Source: Actinomycetota bacterium (lineage in GTDB: Bacteria > Actinomycetota > Acidimicrobiia > Acidimicrobiales > Ilumatobacteraceae). From it: DNA of 64,000 bases. The translations under genes were made by a program, and so were the position numbers. Positions within the stretch are counted from its first letter, which is position 1, and each line of letters begins with the position of its first letter. Location of the stretch: assembly GCA_016700055.1 (NCBI GenBank), contig CP064997.1, positions 1,550,001 to 1,614,000 on the forward strand. The letters run 5' to 3'. Positions 63,979-64,000 of this stretch are shown piece by piece. Below the pieces are notes generated by a model. It saw only the letters and a list, made by a program, of their open reading frames with translations, did not search any database and was not told the DNA's origin.

Positions 63979-64000
63979 ATGCCGAGCGAGCCGAACGCGG
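63979..64000 (+). CDS. possible start of a gene running off the window
   Basis: An ATG at 63979 opens a frame that reaches the window edge after seven codons. Another ATG lies at 63971 in a different frame. With so little sequence this cannot be judged further; it is divergent from the acyl-CoA synthetase. Confidence 0.2.

Overview
The window is a high-GC chromosomal segment from an actinomycete-like bacterium, centred on the replication origin. Gene order from the thioredoxin genes through rpmH, dnaA, dnaN, recF and gyrBA to the crgA-trpG-pknB-pbpA-rodA-pstP-fhaB-fhaA-tRNA-Leu block closely matches the origin region of mycobacteria. Sequence features such as the F420/flavin luciferase-type oxidoreductases, CrgA, DUF3566 and CwlM families support Actinomycetota. 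The differences in detail (no pknA, no MurJ part on the MviN-like kinase, inserted genes between tRNA-Ile and tRNA-Ala) suggest a deep branch such as Acidimicrobiia, but that placement is inference.

Layout. 0-7 kb: DegV, a membrane Ser/Thr kinase with an MviN-like outer domain, an ECF sigma factor with its probable anti-sigma partner, trxB, trxA and a CwlM-like pseudo-amidase. 7-12.5 kb, minus strand: parB, parA with two parS sites upstream, rsmG, jag, yidC, yidD, rnpA, rpmH. 12.7-23 kb, plus strand: dnaA, oriC, dnaN, recF, a DUF721 gene, gyrB, gyrA, a TadE-like gene, a DUF3566 gene and tRNA-Ile. 23-43 kb is an accessory stretch: a Fur regulator, a DUF1003/MgtE-type pair, two luciferase-like oxidoreductases, tRNA-Ala, a SipW-type signal peptidase with two secreted proteins, two class III aminotransferases, acyl-CoA ligase and thiolase, and an AbiEi/DUF559-like gene bracketed by palindromic repeats. 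43-52 kb: the cell-wall growth and phosphosignalling block (crgA, trpG, pknB, pbpA, rodA, pstP, fhaB, fhaA) and tRNA-Leu. 52-64 kb: a decayed FAD oxidoreductase, an OsmC/LuxR pair, a frameshifted phage-type integrase, a VapBC-like pair, a reductase, a hydrolase, a Thr-rich lipoprotein and an acyl-CoA synthetase.

The genes tie together in three ways. Replication and segregation functions (DnaA, sliding clamp, RecF, gyrase, ParAB/parS) surround oriC. The kinase/phosphatase/FHA block together with CwlM and the MviN-like kinase forms the known actinobacterial system that couples peptidoglycan synthesis to phosphorylation. The 23-43 kb and 52-64 kb stretches look like lineage-specific insertions between conserved blocks.

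The most unusual items are a family of five 46-bp palindromic elements whose 18-bp core is inverted between otherwise identical arms, two genes that appear to lack any ATG/GTG/TTG start and probably use CTG, and the SipW-type secretion locus. No stretch over 300 bases is wholly empty: the longest gene-poor ones are the oriC/dnaA-upstream intervals, 52.07-52.65 kb (pseudogene) and 56.53-56.80 kb (269 bp, nothing recognised).
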